From Apodemus sylvaticus (lineage: Eukaryota; Chordata; Mammalia; Rodentia; Muridae), in the NCBI RefSeq assembly GCF_947179515.1, contig NC_067488.1, positions 31,066,039 to 31,130,038 on the forward strand: a stretch of DNA of 64,000 bases, read 5' to 3'. Under the pieces are notes generated by a model. The model searched no databases. It was given only the letters and a program-made list of their open reading frames with translations, and was not told the DNA's origin. The translations under genes were made by a program, and so were the position numbers. Shown one piece after another: positions 11,297-21,405 of the stretch (its first letter is position 1; every line of letters starts with the position of its first letter).

Positions 11297-11342
11297 AAAT
11301 GTAAATAGAAAATATATCGAAAAAATACATATAACAGATTTC

Positions 11343-11480
11343 TTACATATTGGAATGAATAAATGAATTCTAATATGAGTAAGTGATAGGTATTTTTTCT
11401 CTCTTGGTAACCCCGTTATAGGCCAGATTGAGACCGGATTAAAACTAGGTAGAAAGCAGGTTTAGTAGGAGGCAGTTCTC
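11343..11480 (+). repeat. Tandem duplication copy 1, right part
   Basis: Continues the unit that began at 10414 after the L1. It starts 'ttacatattggaatgaataa' just after the right 14-bp target-site duplication and ends 'ggaggcagttctc', joining directly to copy 2. Confidence 0.93.
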
Positions 11481-11769
11481 CTCCTACTTCTCATATTTAA
11501 GTATGATCCCATCATTTCCCTTGAAAAAGAGTCCTGTGTTGACTTCTAATATGGTAGGTTATTTTGCTCCCCACCCCCAACCTTATAAAATGTTTTAAAG
11601 TCACAGTGCCTAATAATATATAACAGATTTCTTACATATTGGAATGAATAAATGAATTCTAATATGAGTAAGTGATAGGTATTTTCTCTCTCTTGGTGAC
11701 CCCGTTATAGGCCAGATTGAGACCGGATTAAAACTAGGTGGAAAGCAGGTTTAGTAGGAGGCAGTTCTC
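11481..11769 (+). repeat. Tandem duplication copy 2 (uninterrupted)
   Basis: 289 bases nearly identical to the two parts of copy 1 (151 + 138 bases). I count only a handful of differences, mainly gattcc/gatccc, a T-run difference, ggtaacc/ggtgacc and ggtagaa/ggtggaa. It lacks the L1, so it serves as an empty pre-integration site. Confidence 0.93.
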
Positions 11770-12209
11770 AGCTCTTGGATGGGTTCACTGGTCTTACTGG
11801 TGGAGGTCAGTGAAGACACATCTGGGTTAAAGCAAGGGGGTTTCACAGAGTTTAGTGGAGGAGTAATGACTTGTCAGCTAAGAGCTGGGATTGTGTCTGT
11901 ACATGGTCAAAAACGGAGCCTCTGGGAGAGCAGTCGTAGGTGGGTTGCCGGAAAGGCCGAGATGAGGCGTGACTACAGGTTTAGCACGGAGTTTTCTCTC
12001 AGTGGGTGGGGTTGGTGTAAGCAGGGCAGATGGGGTTTCCCAGCTTGTGCAGAGGCTGAACAGAGTTCCAGCCTAACAGGAAGTAAATTGATGAAGTTGT
12101 CAGATCGTTAGAATTTGTAGCTTTCATAGAGTTTTGAATGGTGAGAAATTAACGCTTGTTTTGTTCAGAAAGGATTTGAGAAGCTGTACTACTTGGTGTT
12201 CTATTGGTG
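11770..12209. other. No gene recognised
   Basis: The 110-codon plus-strand frame at 11779-12111 starts at the very edge of the duplication. It has an ordinary, somewhat Gly/Ser-rich composition, with no motif I recognise and no splice or promoter context. I treat it as chance. Confidence 0.4.
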
Positions 12210-12257
12210 TTTTTGTTTTGTTTTGTTTTGTTTTTTTGTTTTTTTTTATGTTTTTTT
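12210..12257 (+). repeat. T-rich (GTTTT)n tract
   Basis: A T-rich stretch with GTTTT repeats, possibly the A-rich tail of an unrecognised minus-strand retroelement. Confidence 0.85.
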
Positions 12258-12329
12258 GGAACAAAATGGACAACTGAAGCAACACCAACAAAACTCCTGA
12301 GATAAACAACTCCAAAGAGGAAATATGGA

Positions 12330-12565
12330 CTCTGGCGAGTGGTTTCTCAGGCTTCGGTTCTTTGCTAGCTGTTAATGTTCTCTGGGCTTGGGGCAGCGTC
12401 ATAGCGGCATGTCAGGAGAGAGCTGTCACAACCTGCTCATGTCTTAGTAACTGGGGAGCAGGGAGAGGGCAGGGACAAATCAGAGGACACAATGGTCCCT
12501 TCAGAGCACATCCCAGTGACTTACAGTGAGTCTCACCTGCTAAAGGCTCCATCAGCCTCTGAGAG
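12330..12565 (+). repeat. Rodent hAT/RMER-like repeat
   Basis: Recognisable phrases are 'gcatgtcaggagagagctgt', 'gagggcagggacaaatcaga', 'cacaatggtcccttcagagc' and 'acatcccagtgacttac'. These belong to a dispersed rodent repeat also seen in part at 52690-52930. Family name uncertain. Confidence 0.5.
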
Positions 12566-14779
12566 CATCGTAGTCCTGTGACCTTGTCTATACCCCACAA
12601 GTCTTTGGGAAAAACATTTAGATTCCAGTTATAGCAAAAGTATATCCAGTTCATTCCACTGTCCACAGAAAACATTTTCCAATGTGGGACAAGCCCTGTG
12701 AGAAGCTGTGGGAATCTAATGCGTCTGGATTATGATTCACCCTCTCCTTGAGATCAACAATACACATCAATGTAGGAAAGAAGAATCAGCTTCACAGTAA
12801 AGAACAGTTCTTCATCTTTGACCCTGGCTTTTGGTTTTACCTTAATGTTTCCCAAGCATAGCCTTCCTGGAACTGTCTGCTAGCATTCTGCATCTCAAGG
12901 GCTCCACTGGACACTTTGGGAGAAGTTTCCCTTAGGAATTCTTCAACCTTTTTGTGCAATTTCGCTTTCCCAAGGTGAAGAAAATTTGTTGCAGTGAATA
13001 TTCTTCCTGCTGTGTGATCTGATTATATTTAGAGAAGTCTTCACAATGACATTTTTTTTTTCAAAAACCTGCCAGAGCAGAAGCGGTTTTTAATGTTTCC
13101 TTTGTCAAAGTGTGCCTTTCCTTTAGTTAGAGGGGAGGAAGAAAACTGAGGTAATTATATAGTGATGGGAACTTTTCTTTTTTATTCTCCCATTGAGCAC
13201 CAATGTCAGTCTTCTGAACAAAGATGCTATTGAAATTTTGAATCATAAAGTTGATTTTTTTCCCTACTTCTGGGCACCAGCTGAGCTCAGTGGGGAAGGG
13301 CCTGTGGTATGAGGGAAAGGTTTATACTCCCTCCCCACAGAGGTTCTTTATCGTATCCTTCAAGGGCTTTACACAGCTATTTTGTATGTACTTGTTCATT
13401 CATTCTCCAAACACGTATAGAACTCTCCTTCTGCCAAATTCGGGCAATATCCTCATTAACAACATCCATTGACTGCTTCCCTAAGTAAGTCAAGATTTTA
13501 GTTAATTCTCATGCCAGTCTTGCTTTTGATATTAAGATATTTCAGAAGCGTGTATCAAGTGCATTGTACACACTGTGTCGTTTCAATAAGCTTACAATGA
13601 AATATCACGTACATACATGGGCAATTGTTAACACACCCATGTTGAATTTTAGGAAACTGAAGCTAAGGGCTTAGTCACATCTACCAGAGTTACTACAGGA
13701 TAATTTTGATGTTTGATTCAGTAGTATCCACCTCACGACATTTTGTTCTCAAAAACTTGTCTGATGTTGCTGCTAGAAAGTTTGTGGTTGAACTTCTCTT
13801 AAGGACTAAGGGTAGACTGTTCTGAAGCAAGCATCCTTTTGGGAGTCTGTTTTTGAGCTGCTATCATCCAGTTGCAGCAGCAGAGAGACTCTTTTTCCTG
13901 CTATCTTCAGCTTCATACAAATTTCCTCATAGTAACACTGGCTTTGGGAAGAATTAAATTTCCTGCTGCGATGATTAGATAGACCCACACATTTAAGGCC
14001 TATCAGCTAGAATGTCAGCCTGTGTTCTGTTCATGAGTTTGCTAATAAGCACATGGTGTAGGCTTTCTCCATCTTTGCAATGGGGTGAGAACTCAGACCT
14101 CTTGTTTTCTATTTGCATTACTTCCTTCCAGACAGCCCCTGTCCTGTCAGCAGGACCCATGGTTTATTCTCATTTACGAGTAGCAGAACTGAGGACTGTA
14201 GAAGGGTAGGGTGTGTGGTAGAAGATCATTTGTATTAAAGTCACTTGTACACTAACCCCTCTCCTTGGAACACAGTGTCAGAGCCTTTCTTCCAGGTTAG
14301 TGAAAAGATCTTTTTGCTCTCTTGTATTTTTCTAAGAACCAACAAAGAACCTGGGATGCCACACTGTGAGAACATTAGTGAGTAGGTCTTTGAATAGAAT
14401 ATGATATACTATGACTCTTGGGATGTTATCTCCAAGTCTGAACATATATGGGAGGCATAGAGGCTCACGTCTAAGAGCCAGTCTGAGGTCACTCAGGGAT
14501 GTCTTCAGTTATTGCCAAAATAACAGAGCCTATTAAACTTGTTTTTCTTTGGCAAAACCTACTTTTTTTGTTTTGTTTTTTTTCTCACCTAGGGAAAGGA
14601 TGGTTTTAATACTTCACGTTGGAAAGTTGCGTTGTTCTTGGTATTTTACTTTCTATGAACTTCTGCAATTAACTGGGTGCTGCACCCTCTTGACCTTCCA
14701 TTCAAAACATCCTCACACTAGGTCTCCTCCAAATTCTCCATTTTGTATACCAAGCTAAATTAACATTGTCTCTCAGCTT
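12566..14779. other. Mostly unique; possible MIR near 13620-13720
   Basis: No gene is recognised. At about 13620-13720 the wording 'ttaggaaactgaagctaagg' followed by 'cttagtcacatctaccagag' resembles an antisense MIR core. T-rich runs occur at 13049-13060 and 14561-14582. The frames at 13251, 14012 and 14549 look random. Confidence 0.4.
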
Positions 14780-15260
14780 GACCACCACAAAGACTGTCCT
14801 CACTGAGATCCCTTCTGTTTTCACATCTTGCCATCTATTGTCCATCATGGAGGCAGAGTTGTCTTCTCAAAGAATCAAACAAGACCAAGCTGATCTCCTA
14901 TTTAAAACTCCCTACTGTCCTCCCTGGATATTGGAAAAACCAAACTTCAAGATCCTAGTCCACTATGAGCTTGATTTTTGATCCCCCCAGTAGGCCCCTC
15001 AGTACCCTCCCTCCACCCCCATTTCACATATTCACAGTCCACCCACATTGCCCTTGCATTATTCTTAACATTTCATGCATACTCAGGTCTAGAATCTTTC
15101 TCACAGCCTGCCCCTCGGTCTGACCCTCTCTTGAGAACTTCTTGTCTTCTTGCTTTATTGACAAGCCCAGCTGCTTCTTGTCATTCAAATCTTAGCCTAA
15201 ATGTGACCTCATTATGAAGTCATTTTTGCCCACTGAGTCTCAGATACCTATGCTAGCAAA
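14780..15260 (+). repeat. L2 LINE 3' region
   Basis: A long run of phrases follows the L2 order: 'ctatttaaaactccctactg', 'ccaaacttcaagatcctagt', 'catactcaggtctagaatct', 'cttcttgctttattgac', then 'cattcaaatcttagcctaaa' and 'tgtgacctcattatgaagtc'. The last two are the L2 'caggtctcagctcaaatgtcacctcc' region. Open frames here are relics. Confidence 0.7.
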
Positions 15261-16309
15261 TAGTCTCATTTTAAATTTTTTTTGGATAAAACTTATGAAA
15301 TTCCCACTCCCCCCTTTTTTAAAATCCATTGATTGTTTACCCACATTTCCACCTAGGATTGCTGGGAAATCCTTTTCATGTGTATGTCCTATTTATATTT
15401 GAAGGGCATAAGGAGAAGCATGAATCCTCTGAATATGCAATAGGCATCAGATGGCTCTGTTATCTCTGAAGAGCAAATGTTGGGAGTTTCAACAGAGTAC
15501 ATGGTCATGGACTAAATGGGGATTCTCTAAGATAAACCATGAACCATTTGAGATGAAGTAGGTCATTGCCCACTCTTTCTCAGATGAGGCAACTGAATCT
15601 TAGGTTAAGGAACTTGCCTCCTTGCCACAGAGCTTATTGAACAATTCCACCTAGAAAATGGTGAGGAAAAGGGGAATAAAGTATAATTCATATTTGAGAA
15701 GCCGTGGCATTATTTTTCACAATGGAGAATAGTTGTGGAAAGCATGCATGCAAAAGATACCCAAGAGATCTCTTCCGGCCATTTATTTTTATGATAGTCA
15801 AAGACACCCTCTTTATCCCAGTAAAAATACCAGAATTTGAGTGCTTTCTTGTCTTTGAACTCTAAACATTATGCATGCTTTCCCAATAGTGTGTTGAATT
15901 TTCACAGTCTGTTTATTTCTCTGCAACTAGACTGTTTCATCTAAGTAATTTTCCATACAGCTTAGGAAGGTGGTGGGTCATGCATCTCTGCAGTTTGCCG
16001 ATAAGAAGGATAATATTCCAACTGGGAAGTGTAAGTGATACCCCTCAAAAGGAGGCCAAGGAAACTGTTTGCTTTGTACTCTGACAGCTGATAAATGGGG
16101 CTTTTGAAGGCCCACAGGAAAAAGTGAATTTCATGGTAAGTATGAGGAAGAGGGACTCAGCAAGAGAAGAGTAACCTTCCCTAATATCCAGGCCCAACGC
16201 TCTGATAATAAACGTTGGCTTGTAATGTGGATAGAACTTAATAGCTTCAAAAGCATTTCACATAGCTTATTGTTTGTGACCAATCAAACTCATGTCAGAC
16301 AGAATATTC
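15261..16309. other. Unassigned, with a MIR at 15575-15660
   Basis: The plus strand at 15575-15660 reads 'ctcagatgaggcaactgaat', 'gttaaggaacttgcctcctt' and 'ccacagagctt', a good antisense MIR core. The rest is AT-rich unique sequence without a gene. Confidence 0.5.
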
Positions 16310-16400
16310 TATTTCTGTTTAACTAGAGAGAAAACAGAAGGTTAAGAGAGTAATGCAGTTTTTCAAGGTCATAGAGTTGAAATGACATAAGGCAGATGAT
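16310..16400 (-). repeat. MIR remnant, reverse orientation
   Basis: Phrases 'gagagaaaacagaaggttaa', 'gagtaatgcagtttttcaag' and 'gtcatagagttgaaatgaca' follow the antisense MIR core in order. Confidence 0.5.
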
Positions 16401-17997
16401 CTGGAGCAGTCTTCCAGCTAATGGTTCTAGCTCTGTTGGTCTTCTAGCTCATGGTCCTACCTCTGTGTGCCACCCTGCTCTGTACACCTACCCATTCTGT
16501 CTTTGCTACTTATCTCAGTACTCTGAACAGCTCAGTTCTGGAGTTTGCTTTCTTAACAACTAGTTTCTACAACATCCTTAAAATCCTATTAGAACCACTG
16601 GGAAGAGTTAGCTCTCTACCAGTTTCAGCAAAGGTTATTAATATTGGAGGTCTGTGAGATGAGGAAGGAAGAAGGGAGTTGGTGGGAAGTACCATTCCTA
16701 TTCTTTCTTGTGCTCAGAATCAGTAATTTCAAGACTTTAATTGCCATGAAGCAAATGTAAAGAGATTGCTAAAACATAGAGCCGGGCCTTACCTTTGAGA
16801 GTTGTTGACTGAGTAGAGTAGGTATAGAGAGGAGTTGAGGTGTCACTCTTCCATGAGAGCTGGAAACTGCTCATCTGAGTACCACTATTGGAGGATCATT
16901 GATGAACACAGTGTGAAGGAGGCCTATTGGGTGGGGCTAGCTGAAGAGTCTATGCATAGCACCTCTCTGGAAAGCAGCTGATGATTCCAGTGAAAATCTC
17001 AGAAGGATGCTCTGATTATTCATTCTAGTTCTTTTAAATGTATCTTAATGAAATAATGAAGGGCATAAACAAAAATTTCAATACTGTGTGTCTGGCATTG
17101 TAGATTCTCAACAAATCTTTGTAGGGTGAGCTGTCCAATGGATGCTTATCTCTAAAATGGTTATAATAAAGGAAAAATCTAAAGCTCTCTCCATGCCAAG
17201 TGTTAAAAGGGATTGATTTAATATATACACATGTATCATTTCAATGAGGTACCAGACAGCATTGCAATATGTAGAAGATTTGAAGCATAGCAACAAGAGA
17301 AAATCAGTCACAAGACTTCTATTTTGTTATATATTTTCAAAATTAATAGTGGTAGACTCTCAAGTAATACTTCTTTGTGACCAGTGCTACTTTGCTCTCC
17401 CACCATAAGAAACACATGGTACTCATCTCATTAAAAGAAAACCACAACCACCACCAACAAAAGCAAAACAAAACAAAAACCCTGTCTAAAATCAATCTAC
17501 CAAGAATGCTGCAACTTACAGCTGCATTCTCTGGCCTCTACCACCTGAGAGAAAACAGTATGTTTTGGGGTGTGGAAGGGAAATTGTTCTTTGCCTTTGA
17601 AGAGACTATTGCAATGTGAGTTAATGGAAACCAGACGTGTGTTAACCTTAGCTTTCTAGCTGAGTTATTCTTTATCTGGGAGTCCACCATTACCCCTGGC
17701 TTGAGCTTTTCCTCCTTGTAGGGCTGATGTGCAAGGCTGGGTTTCAGTAGAGGTGAGTGCTATGGCCTATAAATATTAACTGGAGTGGGCATTGTTGGGA
17801 AATCAACTTTGGCAAATTGTGTATGTTGTCTTTGAAACTTTTAAATCAGTTGGTCATTATTAACCAGGGACAATTACTGTATTAGCACTGCCAGAGAAGT
17901 TGCTTGGTGATTATCAACATCACCAAGAACATTGATATTTACTTTTTATATGAAGAGAAATATCACTACTTACAATGTCTAGTCATGGTATGGACAC
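16401..17997. other. No gene; weak MIR tail near 17030-17125
   Basis: At 17030-17125 'tcttaatgaaataatgaagg' and 'ctggcattgtagattctcaa' followed by 'caaatctttg' resemble the plus-strand MIR end. The rest is unassigned; the frames at 16451, 17108 and 17377 have no family features. Confidence 0.4.
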
Positions 17998-18345
17998 ATG
18001 TGATGGTCAGATTGATGAGATTTAGCATCAACTGGGAGATGGGCCTCTGGACATGCCTGTGATTTGATAACATTAATTGAGTAGGAAGCTCACTGACTGT
18101 TTCTTTCCTCAGATAAAGTACAAGATGATACAAACAAGAGCGAGCAAGCTGAGAAGCAGCACATGCATTTATTTGATTTTTACTTCCTGGGTGTGAATGT
18201 GAGACAGGCTTCTAGCATCTTCTGCCGTGGCTTTCCCACTGTGATGAGCTGAGCACTTGAACCAAGAATCAGAATAAACCTTTCTTTCTTAAGTTGCCTT
18301 TGTCAGGCTGTTTTATTCTAGCAACAGGAAAAGAGAGCAAGACAG
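17998..18345 (+). repeat. Rodent DNA-transposon-like repeat
   Basis: It begins 'tgtgatggtcagattgatga' and carries 'aactgggagatgggcctctg', 'gcgagcaagctgagaagca', 'gtggctttcccactgtgatg', 'aaataaacctttctttctta' (as aataaacc), 'agttgcctttgtcaggctgt' and 'cagcaacaggaaaagag'-like wording. This is a very common rodent dispersed repeat with AATAAA-type wording near its end, probably non-autonomous hAT-like. Name uncertain. Confidence 0.6.
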
Positions 18346-18754
18346 CATCCATGATCAACATAGAATGTTCCACCTTTGAGCTGTTAATGTGAATGATGTG
18401 GTCTAGGTGGGTTGAATTATGAATTAACATTTTTCTCACTGTGCAAGTATTTTAATGGATTATGTATTATAGTCTAATCAATAAACATAAAATATAGTAT
18501 GATATGGTTAAGGAACAAGATAGGATCAGAGTAAAGGGAAAATTGACTTGGAGAAAAATTGATACTTCAGGTATGGATTCCAGAATTTGCTAGTAATCTG
18601 TGTGACACACTGAGACAATGCTTTCAGCAATTGGCTCCTTTTCTAAATTTGTTCTCTTGGTGGAGTTTGAGTCAAGACTTTAAATAAATGTTGTTGTTTC
18701 AGTTTCTATGAGTTATTTATCTAAGATTAGAGGAACAGTGTTTACCCTTTCTTC

Positions 18755-19045
18755 TTTTTGAGATTATAATATAATTGCATTTTCCTTTCCCATTGCTCCT
18801 TCCAAACCCTCTTCTACACTTCCTTTTTCTCCTTCAAATTCATGGCCTCTTTTTTCATTCACCATTACTGCATGCATATATGTATATGTATAAACTGTTC
18901 AGTCTACATAATGTTTGCTTATATGGATGTTTACAGGACTGACTGGTGGACAACAAACTGGTGTGCTCTTCCCTAGGAAGGACCATTCCTAGGAAGTCTC
19001 CCGCTCCTAGCTTTCCTCCATTGCCTCTACTTTGTAGAAATACTT
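18755..19045 (-). mobile_element. Lx-type L1 3' UTR fragment
   Basis: The plus strand reads 'gagattataatataattgca', 'ccttccaaaccctcttctac', 'ccttcaaattcatggcctct', 'ttttcattcaccattactgc', 'actgttcagtctacataatg' and 'ggtgtgctcttccctaggaa'. This is the antisense of the murine Lx L1 3' UTR. Only the 3' end is present. T/GTTTTTT runs follow at 19060-19095. Confidence 0.8.
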
Positions 19046-19383
19046 TCCCAAACTGGTTTTTTTTTTGTTTTTTTGTTTTTTTGTTTTTTTTTTTATAGAC
19101 ACATCATGAGTATGGTAAATCAGACAACAGTTTAGAACATGTTCCATTTTCACTGACACTACAGGACCACCAACAGACTTTTTAAAAAATTGTCTCCAAG
19201 GTTAGAGAATAAACTTTTCAAGTTCTAGGTTCTATACTTTTAATTTCACTCAGTAACTTTTCAAAGCTCTTAGAAATGTTTTTGGAGCTCTTCTACTCCC
19301 CAAGAATTTTAAAGGTTTAATTATTAAGGAGATAATGAAGCATTCTTAAGATATCTTAGGACTTACTTAAAATATGCCTTTTT

Positions 19384-19388
<5 letters not shown>

Positions 19389-19426
<38 letters not shown>

Positions 19427-19447
19427 TGTCTGTCTGTCTGTCTGTCT
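19389..19447 (+). repeat. (TG)n(TCTG)n compound microsatellite
   Basis: About 19 TG units run into about five TCTG units and abut the SINE that follows. Confidence 0.93.
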
Positions 19448-19643
19448 CATGCATGCACATGCTCAGATGCAGGTGTAGCTAGGCGCATTTTGGTACAAGT
19501 GCCAGAAGATGAAGTCAGATTCTCCTGGAGCTAGAGCTGCTCCAGATCAGGTTGCGGGCTGTTCAACTTGAGTGTTGGGAACTGGAATTGGACCTTCTGG
19601 ATTGATATAACCACTCATAAGCTCTGTACTGTCTCTCCAGGCC
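19448..19643 (-). repeat. B3-type SINE
   Basis: The plus strand reads 'ctggagctagagctgctcca'-like body sequence, then 'gttgggaactggaattggac', 'cttctggattgatataacca' and the end 'ctgtctctccaggcc', the antisense of the B2/B3 head. The TG-rich tail at 19389-19447 is probably its expanded 3' tail. Confidence 0.65.
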
Positions 19644-20059
19644 CTTATCACTGAAAATGCACCGACTTCTCAATGTGACAATTAATTTAATATATGTTTA
19701 ATGACCTGTGTCATGGAATTTATTAGCTTACTAGGGATATACTGAGAAAGAACAACATAAATAAATATCACCCCTGACCTTTTTGCATTATGATCCAGTT
19801 CAGGAGGCAGAGTTGAAATTAGTTGATGTGTATGCAAACACAAAATGTTATATTACAATGGGAATTGGTAACAATAACTAAATAACTAAATGAATAAATA
19901 ATAAAGGAGTTTACATCAAGAAAGAGTACAACCAGGAGTCTAATTAATTGGAAAGCTAAGGAAAAGAAAATCTTTTTGAGGACTATTCGTGGCAATAGAT
20001 AGACATTCATTACTCTAAATGATGGAGTGGGTAAGGATTACAGCAATGGCATCAGGGAC

Positions 20060-20660
20060 TACTATGTGAAGATTCTGAAGTAAGGGATGACTTACTACTA
20101 TTAGGTTTATGAAAGAGCAGTATAGATACATCTTAGAGGAATTATCATCCTGGTGAAGCTGAGAGTGTCACCTGTTGCACAGCACAGGATACTTTGTAGT
20201 CATTATCAAATGTGTATGTTACATCTTAAGTGAAAGAATGAAGTACAATGAGTTTGAAATTGTATTTAGAAAAAGTCTTTGCTTTTCCATGGAAATTGGA
20301 TTAAAAGAGTGAAGAACAAGGGTATAATCCCAAAGGATACTGAGAAGGTAAATGGAGTAGTTCAGCCAAAAATGTTGAAGTCTAGATTGAGGATGAGTCT
20401 GGAACATTTGGAAGTTATTTTGATAGGAATTGGTGAAAAATGACACAGGAAGTTTAGGAAGCATGACTATGGATGACACTTGGGCTTCTAAGGTAAGATA
20501 TGTAGTAGGTGTAGTCCTCTCACAGAGCTAAGCATGCCAAAGAACACTATTGGGATCTGCCTTAAGCTCTTAGTTTGGGACATGTTGATTTTAAGACAAA
20601 CAAGAGACTTTTAAAAGATGTCAATTTAAATTGCTTGACAGCAATTTTACATACAGACCC
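20060..20660 (-). repeat. L2 LINE internal remnant
   Basis: Antisense L2 phrases appear in order: 'ggaagtttaggaagcatgac' with 'tatggatgacacttgggctt' (the L2 'gtcaaggatgactccaaggtttctggc' region), then 'tttgggacatgttgatttta' (the 'ttggacatgttgagtttgag' region) and 'aaaagatgtcaattta'. Highly diverged. Confidence 0.5.
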
Positions 20661-21036
20661 TCACAGAGGCAACTGAGTACTCCTTAGTTCTGTGGGGATT
20701 TTAAGAATCAGTGAAGTTCTCCATTAGTTCAGCAACTTTCAGGTATTGTGCAACTACTAGTTATTTGTGAGATAATATGAAGCAATACTGATATTATTTA
20801 TTTAAACTTTATATGCAATGAAATCTTCTCCAATTGTAGGTAACATGACTAAGATCTAGGGAACCTAAAATCTAAGATTATGTGTACCTTTTGGAAATCA
20901 TTAAATCTAATAATGACAAGTGAAAAAAGGATTCAAATCTGCGCACAAGTCCTTGTCTGGAACTGTCTTATACCTCATATGTTATTTGCATTATATGATC
21001 TCACTCTTCCCTGTATTCCTATCATCTCTCTAATTA

Positions 21037-21254
21037 TCCATCCATCCATGCATCCATCTGTCCATTCATCCATCCATCCATCCACCTATCCATCCATCAT
21101 CCATCCATTCATTATCTATCCATCCGTCCATCATCTCTAGTCATATTTTAAATGAATCCTGCTTTTATTTGCCTATGTAATCTATTTTCTTTTATCCATC
21201 CATCCATCTATCCATTCATCCACCTACCCATCCATCAATTCATCCATTCATCCT
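21037..21254 (+). repeat. Imperfect (TCCA)n tracts
   Basis: Two TCCA-rich blocks (about 21037-21130 and 21195-21254) are separated by about 65 bases of non-repeat DNA. Units are irregular (ATCC, ATTC, ACC). They are not CRISPR-like: there is no constant repeat with unique spacers. Confidence 0.9.
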
Positions 21255-21299
21255 CATAGAGATTAGTCTATCCTTCTGGGCAGAAAAGAAAGAAAGGCA

Positions 21300-21405
21300 C
21301 TTTAAAGATCAGAAATCCGTTTGCCTTATAGTAGAGGAAACTGAGGTCCAGTGGCTAGAAATCTCCTGCCTAGAGACATTTAGCAGCTGGTTAAAATTCC
21401 ATTCT
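21300..21405 (-). repeat. MIR remnant, reverse orientation
   Basis: Phrases 'tagtagaggaaactgaggtc', 'cagtggctagaaatctcctg' and 'agcagctggttaaaattcc' follow the antisense MIR core. Confidence 0.5.

Larger units (their letters stand above)
10565..11328 (+). mobile_element. 5'-truncated L1 insertion (L1-c)
   Basis: A 764-base L1 holding the last ~165 codons of ORF2 and the 3' UTR. It is flanked by the 14-bp direct repeat atataacagatttc at 10551-10564 and 11329-11342. The neighbouring duplicate at 11481-11769 shows the same site empty, which proves insertion. The 3' UTR ends with a G-rich polypurine block and 'tttgaaatgtaaatagaaaa' plus a short A-rich tail. Compared with the other L1s in the window it carries an extreme excess of A-to-G changes in two windows (about 10630-10865 and 11110-11230). 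Confidence 0.93.

Noticed and set aside
11779..12111. 110-codon frame beside the tandem duplication
   Set aside because: No recognisable domain, no promoter or splice context, and such a length is expected by chance several times in 64 kb.
21037..21254. CRISPR-like or minisatellite array
   Set aside because: Units are irregular TCCA-type microsatellite repeats without constant repeats and unique spacers, and the DNA is from an animal genome.
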